Assembly (NCBI GenBank): GCA_022360415.1
Contig: JAKSDB010000242.1
Span: 1-9,709 of the forward strand
Direction: 5' to 3'
Origin: Chlorobiales bacterium
GTDB lineage: Bacteria; Bacteroidota; Chlorobiia; Chlorobiales; Chlorobiaceae
Length of the DNA: 9,709 nucleotides
In this document: positions 7,001 through 9,709 of the stretch, piece by piece
Layout of the letters: each line of letters opens with the position of its first letter
Numbering within the stretch: position 1 is the stretch's first letter
Program-made: the position numbers and the translations under genes
The notes under the pieces: generated by a model
Told to the model about the DNA's origin: nothing
The model's database searches: none
What the model saw: only the letters and a program-made list of their open reading frames with translations

Positions 7001-7280
7001 GACATCCGAGTTGGAGATGCTCGGGATAGCCAGAGAACTGGTCAGCAGGATCCAGGCCCTCAGGAAAGACAGTGGTCTCGATATAACCGACAGAATTACA
7101 TTAAACATTGCCGGGAGTGAAAAAATGGTGCAGGCGGTTGAAACGAACAGCGAGTATATCAGGCAGGAAACTCTTGCCGTGTCACTCGATATCGTTCCTT
7201 TCGAAGCTGTTCAGGATGGCCGTGAGGAAAACGTAAACGGCGAATTATGCCGTTTAGTGCTTGATAAATCCAAAAGCTAA
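4038..7280 (+). CDS. ileS: Isoleucyl-tRNA synthetase, type 2 with GVHH active-site motif
   Basis: Charges tRNA-Ile with isoleucine in the cytoplasm; class I synthetase. From ATG 4038 it is 1080 residues, typical of the long eukaryote-like IleS2 type and longer than the roughly 940-residue IleS1. An in-frame ATG at 3996 would add 14 residues, but it sits at the predicted promoter's -10/start region. The catalytic HIGH box is replaced by GVHH (57-60, after GPPTVNGKP). The CP1 editing domain carries WTTTPWTL (228-235) and DGTGIVHIAPAFG (322-334). The catalytic fold resumes with DWALSRERFWG (454-464), and KMSKS is at 622-626. An all-helical anticodon-binding domain follows, then an acidic C-terminal domain without a cysteine zinc cluster. 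Only a weak AGAG precedes the start. No damage to the frame is visible. A promoter for the next gene overlaps its stop codon. Confidence 0.96.
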   Translation: MPDKFPEYPAGTSYSIMEAEVLRFWREHDIFRKSLEKPGDRIFSFYEGPPTVNGKPGVHHVFSRTIKDIVCRFKSMQGYKVPRKAGWDTHGLPVEIAVEKKLGLKNKAQVEEYGAGEFNAEAKALVYHHIDDNREGWGRLTELMGYWVDMDDPYITCTNDYIESVWWALKTIFDKGLIYKDYKIVPQDPISETVLSSHELALGYKEVEDPSIYVKFKVRDADEYLLVWTTTPWTLISNVALCVGPDVEYVKARTPDGEVYILARSRLQVLEQQLGEEEELVILDSFSGSLLAGMEYEPLFAWTEPEKPCWYVVEGDFVSTDDGTGIVHIAPAFGADDYELSKKYDLPMLQPVARNGCFTAEVPEYEGMFFKDADPLIIRRLKGEGKLFKKETITHTYPFSWRYDVPVIYYARESWYIRTTSIADRMVEHNRHINWCPPEIGSGRFGNWLEENKDWALSRERFWGTPLPIWVTEDFEIGDGPGSGRAFAVGSVEELKEGFIDIDGKRSRLGDALAEELVELDLHKPFVDRIYFVRDGKRFNRTPELIDVWFDSGSMPFAQLHYPFENRELFEKIFPADFIAEGVDQTRGWFYTLHAIGTLIFDKPAYRNLVVNGHILDRNGQKMSKSKGNVVDPFETMEKYGADALRWYLILSSPPWRPKSFNPDEIEEEQRKFFRAFVNSYNFFVMYANVDGFTFAEKEIPVSERSELDRWIISCLHSLVAGVELRMQQYDLTGAVRLINDFTVDDLSNWYIRRSRKRFWKGEMGQDKLAAYQTLYQCLETVAKLLAPFTPFIADRIYMSMNGVTGREPWESVHLCDLPSVDKDAIDKPLEHRMKKAQVVTSLVRTLREKASIKVRQPLKRIMLAIDDTADRMEYDQVRDVIVDEVNVQKVEYIEDESSVVSKKAKPDFKSLGPRYGKEVKRIAESIRMLTHKQISALEAMGSLDLETGGKRYTITREDVVISREDIEGWLVASDDAHGVMVALDTEMTSELEMLGIARELVSRIQALRKDSGLDITDRITLNIAGSEKMVQAVETNSEYIRQETLAVSLDIVPFEAVQDGREENVNGELCRLVLDKSKS

Positions 7281-7289
7281 TGTTATAAT
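7261..7289 (+). promoter_or_regulatory. Near-consensus sigma70 promoter across the ileS stop, for the TraR/DksA-like gene
   Basis: TTGATA (7261-7266) and TATAAT (7284-7289) are spaced by exactly 17 bases. The -10 is a perfect consensus and the -35 matches at four of six positions (TTGAca). The -35 lies in the last codons of ileS and the -10 just beyond its stop. Start near 7296 would leave a leader of about 110 nt before the next gene. Confidence 0.7.
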
Positions 7290-7301
7290 TACCGTGTTTT
7301 T

Positions 7302-7374
7302 ACCTGAGATGGATCTTTCGTTGATTCCCCGGCGGTCATCATGTAACAATCGTGTACCTCAGGTTATTCGTTGA
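7302..7374 (+). other. Possible structured leader and short upstream ORF before the TraR/DksA-like gene
   Basis: The predicted leader contains ACCTGAG (7302-7308), which can pair with CTCAGGT (7358-7364). Between and beyond them lies a 21-codon open frame from ATG 7309 to TGA 7374, rich in Arg and Ser. No good ribosome binding site precedes that ATG and the stem is only 7 bp around a 49-base loop. Both could be accidental. The leader is unusually long for such a compact region. Confidence 0.2.
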
Positions 7375-7407
7375 TGTGTTTGAACCAGTAACTGGATATT
7401 AATTACC

Positions 7408-7851
7408 ATGCCCAGAAAAAGCAGCAGTACCCCCAAAAAAGAAAAAGAAACTCCCGAAGGCCCGACTAAGGTAATCCATACCTATCTGTCGGATGAAGAA
7501 CTGGAGCACTTCAAACAGATTCTTCTGAAGCGTCGCGAAGAGGTACTGCGTGATCTCGATATTCTGAGATCCTCGCTTTCGGAGGAGAGCGTTGAGGATT
7601 CGATAAACTCGAACTACTCCATGCATATGGCAGACCACGGTACCGAAACCATGGACCGTGAACAGCGATTCATGTTCATCGCCCGTGACGAAAAATATCT
7701 TGGGTATATAGACCAGGCGCTTGAGAGAATCAGGAACAAAACCTACGGTGTTTGTGCAAAATCAGGCAAGCCTATCCCCAAAAAACGCCTCGAAGCCGTT
7801 CCCCATACCTCCGTTCGAATCGAGTTCAAGGAGAACAAGAAAAAAGGGTGA
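7408..7851 (+). CDS. TraR/DksA-family transcription regulator with degenerate zinc finger
   Basis: A 147-residue protein of the DksA/TraR family, whose members insert a coiled coil into the RNA polymerase secondary channel and often act with (p)ppGpp. Residues 1-22 are a Lys/Ser/Pro-rich tail. A long charged helix (about 26-60) and a second (about 80-110) form the expected coiled coil with an acidic tip near SEESVEDS. The zinc-finger region is recognisable (YGVCAKSGKPIPKKRLEAVPHT, starting at 113), but only C116 remains of the usual four cysteines; S119, R137 and F140 occupy the other places. Zinc binding is therefore unlikely, as in cysteine-poor DksA2-type paralogues, and the fold may be held by other contacts. 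The canonical tip motif DxxDxA is not evident. It lies 127 bp after ileS, with its own promoter, and its 3' end overlaps convergent purF by 26 bp. Its exact target is not known. Confidence 0.9.
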   Translation: MPRKSSSTPKKEKETPEGPTKVIHTYLSDEELEHFKQILLKRREEVLRDLDILRSSLSEESVEDSINSNYSMHMADHGTETMDREQRFMFIARDEKYLGYIDQALERIRNKTYGVCAKSGKPIPKKRLEAVPHTSVRIEFKENKKKG

Positions 7852-9355
7852 GATCACTCCCGCTATCGTACTCTTCCTTGTCGATAGTTGCGTCGTTCGT
7901 GCGAATCGGGTAATCCCCGGTGAAGCATGCAGTGCAGTAGCTTTGAGTTTCATTTTCAAACCTCGGTGCACTGTTCAGCATGCCCTGTAGAGAGAGGTAT
8001 TTCAAAGAATCGACACCGATATATTCCCTTATTTTTTCGATCTCCTCCTCATTGTCTTTCGTATCGGCAAACATGTGTGTCAGTAACTGGCCTTTTGTCG
8101 GGAAGTCCATTCCGTAGAAACACGGGTTGGTTATCGGAGCCGAGCTGATATGAAGATGAATTTCTTTGGGGTTTGCTTCGCGGATAAGCTTGATAAGCAT
8201 TTTTGCGGTTGTTCCGCGCACGATAGAGTCGTCGATAACCACAATCTGCCGGTCCTGAAGGACGCCTCTTATGATATTATATTTCGACCTTACCTTGATT
8301 TCCCTGCTTTCCTTGCCTGGCTGGATGAACGTTCTGCCGACATAGTGGTTACGGATCAGTCCGTGCTCGAATCTCGCAGGATGACAGATTTTATTGCTTT
8401 CCCGGACAAAACCAAGAGCGGCGGTATTCGATGAATCAGGAACGCTGACAACGATCAGGTACTGGTTGTCGTTTGCCGGCTTGACCATGGACTCACGAGA
8501 GAGGTTTTTGCCGAGATTACGGCGCACCTTGTCGACAGAATGAGTGAAGACGAGACTGTCGGGCCTTGCAAAATAAACATATTCAAAAATGCAGCGGGCT
8601 TTGCGTTTGGAAGGCGGTAGAAAGAGCGAGACCGGTTTGTGAGTTCTGGTCGAGAGCTTGTCGATCAACAAGATTTCTCCCGGCTCGATATCTCTGACGT
8701 ACTCTACCGACAGGATATCGAATGCACAGGTTTCACTGGCAACGTAGAAAATTGCCTCGCCTGTCTCTGGATCAATGGTTTTACCGAGAGCGAGCGGCCT
8801 TACGCCATAAGGGTCACGGGCAGCGATCAGCTGATCGTTTGCAAGGATGACAAGAGAAAATGCCCCTTGTGCCCGCCGCAGAGCCTGGTAAATCTGGTGA
8901 ACCGGTTCCTTTTCCTTGCTCAGTGCGGCAAGGTGCGGAATGATCTCTGTATCGGACGATGCCTGGAAAATAACGCCACGTTCAGTGAGTTCTTCGCGTA
9001 ACGCACGGGAGTTGGTAAGGTTGCCGTTGTGGGCGATGGCAAGATTTCCGGATCGATAAGTCAGAGAGAACGGTTGTATGTTATGTGCGGATTTCGATGC
9101 GCCAGTAGTAGAGTAGCGGTTATGCCCGATTGCAGCGTGGCCCGGCAGTTTCTTGAAAACCTCGTGATTTTTGAATATCTCGGCAACAAGACCCATTCCT
9201 TTGTGCTGCCGGTAGACCGTTTTGTTTTTCTTTTTGTCGTATCCGGCTACAACTATTCCAGCTGCTTCCTGTCCTCTGTGCTGGAGAGAGTACAACCCAT
9301 AGAATGTATCTTCTGCGGGAGTTTTAGAATTATAGACGCCGAAAACTCCACACAT
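7826..9355 (-). CDS. purF: Amidophosphoribosyltransferase
   Basis: Commits PRPP to purine synthesis: it hydrolyses glutamine and uses the ammonia to make 5-phosphoribosylamine. 509 residues. The N-terminal Ntn glutaminase (about 1-240) starts MCGVFGVY, so Cys2 is the nucleophile with no propeptide. HNRYSTTG (78-85) and HNGNLTN (109-115) follow. The C-terminal phosphoribosyltransferase holds the PRPP loop VVIDDSIVRGTT (372-383). Cysteines 255, 412, 474 and 477 (in KARCIFEY, NPCFYG and YCTACF) match the four [4Fe-4S] ligands of the Bacillus-type enzyme, which lacks in the E. coli type; such clusters are oxygen-sensitive and fit an anaerobe. The start is fixed by Cys2; a weak AAAGAG lies ahead of it. 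Its last nine codons are read through the complement of the TraR/DksA-like gene's end, so residues DLTLFSCSP are probably an unconserved tail. Confidence 0.97.
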   Translation of the reverse strand: MCGVFGVYNSKTPAEDTFYGLYSLQHRGQEAAGIVVAGYDKKKNKTVYRQHKGMGLVAEIFKNHEVFKKLPGHAAIGHNRYSTTGASKSAHNIQPFSLTYRSGNLAIAHNGNLTNSRALREELTERGVIFQASSDTEIIPHLAALSKEKEPVHQIYQALRRAQGAFSLVILANDQLIAARDPYGVRPLALGKTIDPETGEAIFYVASETCAFDILSVEYVRDIEPGEILLIDKLSTRTHKPVSLFLPPSKRKARCIFEYVYFARPDSLVFTHSVDKVRRNLGKNLSRESMVKPANDNQYLIVVSVPDSSNTAALGFVRESNKICHPARFEHGLIRNHYVGRTFIQPGKESREIKVRSKYNIIRGVLQDRQIVVIDDSIVRGTTAKMLIKLIREANPKEIHLHISSAPITNPCFYGMDFPTKGQLLTHMFADTKDNEEEIEKIREYIGVDSLKYLSLQGMLNSAPRFENETQSYCTACFTGDYPIRTNDATIDKEEYDSGSDLTLFSCSP

Positions 9356-9579
9356 GGTGCTCTTTCAACTGTTAAGATTTTGTGAATTCTCAGCTATTAA
9401 ATTTGCCAATAGAAGGTAAGAATAACAAGTGCTAAATGTAAAAATATTTTTCTGGACGGACATGTGGGACGTAAGCAGGTTTATTGACGTATTATTGAAA
9501 AATTAAACGATGGAAAAAACACGGTTATGGGCTATTTTGATGGTAAATAGTCAAACCAAAAACTGACTGAAAAGTACTC
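9356..9579. promoter_or_regulatory. Divergent promoter region between purF and the right-end membrane gene
   Basis: This 224-bp AT-rich spacer must hold promoters for purF leftwards and for the gene at 9580 rightwards. Isolated boxes are present, namely TTGACG on the + strand (9484-9489) and TTGGCA on the - strand (9403-9408), but neither has a good -10 at 16-18 bases. No PurR-like palindrome, riboswitch or hairpin was recognised. Confidence 0.35.
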
Positions 9580-9709
9580 ATGGTTTTACGGGCAAGGAAA
9601 ACAGCATCACCCCCATCCATCTGGACATGGCTTTCTATTACCTTCCTGTGGGGCACGGTTTTTTTCGCTACATCTGTGGCAGCCATTTCTTTTACAAGTG
9701 ACCGGCTTG
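9580..9709 (+). CDS. N-terminal part of an unidentified membrane protein (cut by window end)
   Basis: An open frame runs from ATG 9580 to the window edge, 43 codons without a stop; an in-frame TGA at 9568-9570 makes this the first available ATG. The N-terminus is basic (MVLRARKTASPP), followed by a hydrophobic segment, about residues 14-38, with SIWTWLSITFLWGTVFF, then polar SFTSDRL. This is the shape of an uncleaved signal anchor or first transmembrane helix. Similar N-termini occur in PlsC-type 1-acylglycerol-3-phosphate acyltransferases, but the HX4D motif that would prove it lies outside the window. It is divergent from purF. I do not recognise it with certainty. Confidence 0.55.
   Translation, partial: MVLRARKTASPPSIWTWLSITFLWGTVFFATSVAAISFTSDRL

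Noticed and set aside
7385..7395. Palindrome CCAGTAACTGG just before the TraR/DksA-like gene, as an operator
   Set aside because: Five-base half-sites with a one-base centre are common by chance and no matching second site was found.
9029..9385. 118-codon + strand frame across the purF start
   Set aside because: It is opposite the conserved glutaminase domain of purF and shows no domain of its own.
1..9709. tRNA, rRNA, CRISPR array or riboswitch
   Set aside because: No cloverleaf, no regularly spaced direct repeats and no known riboswitch core were recognised on either strand by eye.

Overview
The window reads as a chromosomal segment of a strict or facultative anaerobe, most likely a green sulfur bacterium (Chlorobiota: Chlorobium, Prosthecochloris or Chlorobaculum type). 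This is inferred from four things: a small chlorosome-envelope-like protein, a long type-2 isoleucyl-tRNA synthetase, a TraR/DksA protein whose zinc finger has lost most of its cysteines, and a purine amidotransferase that keeps all four cysteines of the oxygen-sensitive Fe-S type. Few genes have a recognisable Shine-Dalgarno sequence. No tRNA, rRNA, CRISPR array, transposase or phage gene was seen.

Layout. 1-1468: end of a dTDP-L-rhamnose operon on the + strand, with the C-terminal tail of rfbD followed by complete rfbB. 1469-3656: manC (GDP-mannose synthesis), standing alone between two gene-poor spacers. Each spacer carries one copy of a 75-bp sequence, and the copies are in opposite orientation, so manC sits inside a perfectly spaced inverted-repeat pair. 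The left spacer also has a possible G-quadruplex and a terminator-like hairpin. 3657-3980: a 72-aa gene with its own strong terminator. 4038-7280: ileS, whose predicted promoter is built partly from that terminator. 7408-7851: a TraR/DksA-family regulator with a near-consensus promoter across the ileS stop codon. 7826-9355: purF on the - strand, converging on the regulator and overlapping its 3' end by 26 bp. 9580-9709: the start of a membrane protein cut off by the window end, divergent from purF.

How the genes relate. rfbD, rfbB and manC supply activated sugars (dTDP-rhamnose, GDP-mannose) for lipopolysaccharide or other surface polysaccharide. The 72-aa protein, if the chlorosome reading is right, belongs to the light-harvesting organelle. 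ileS, traR/dksA-like and purF are housekeeping genes for translation, stringent-type transcription control and purine synthesis. I do not see a wholly new multi-gene system. The points most worth a second look are the inverted repeats around manC, the GVHH active-site motif in IleS, the stripped zinc finger in the DksA-like protein, the terminator/promoter overlap before ileS, and the tail-to-tail gene overlap at purF.
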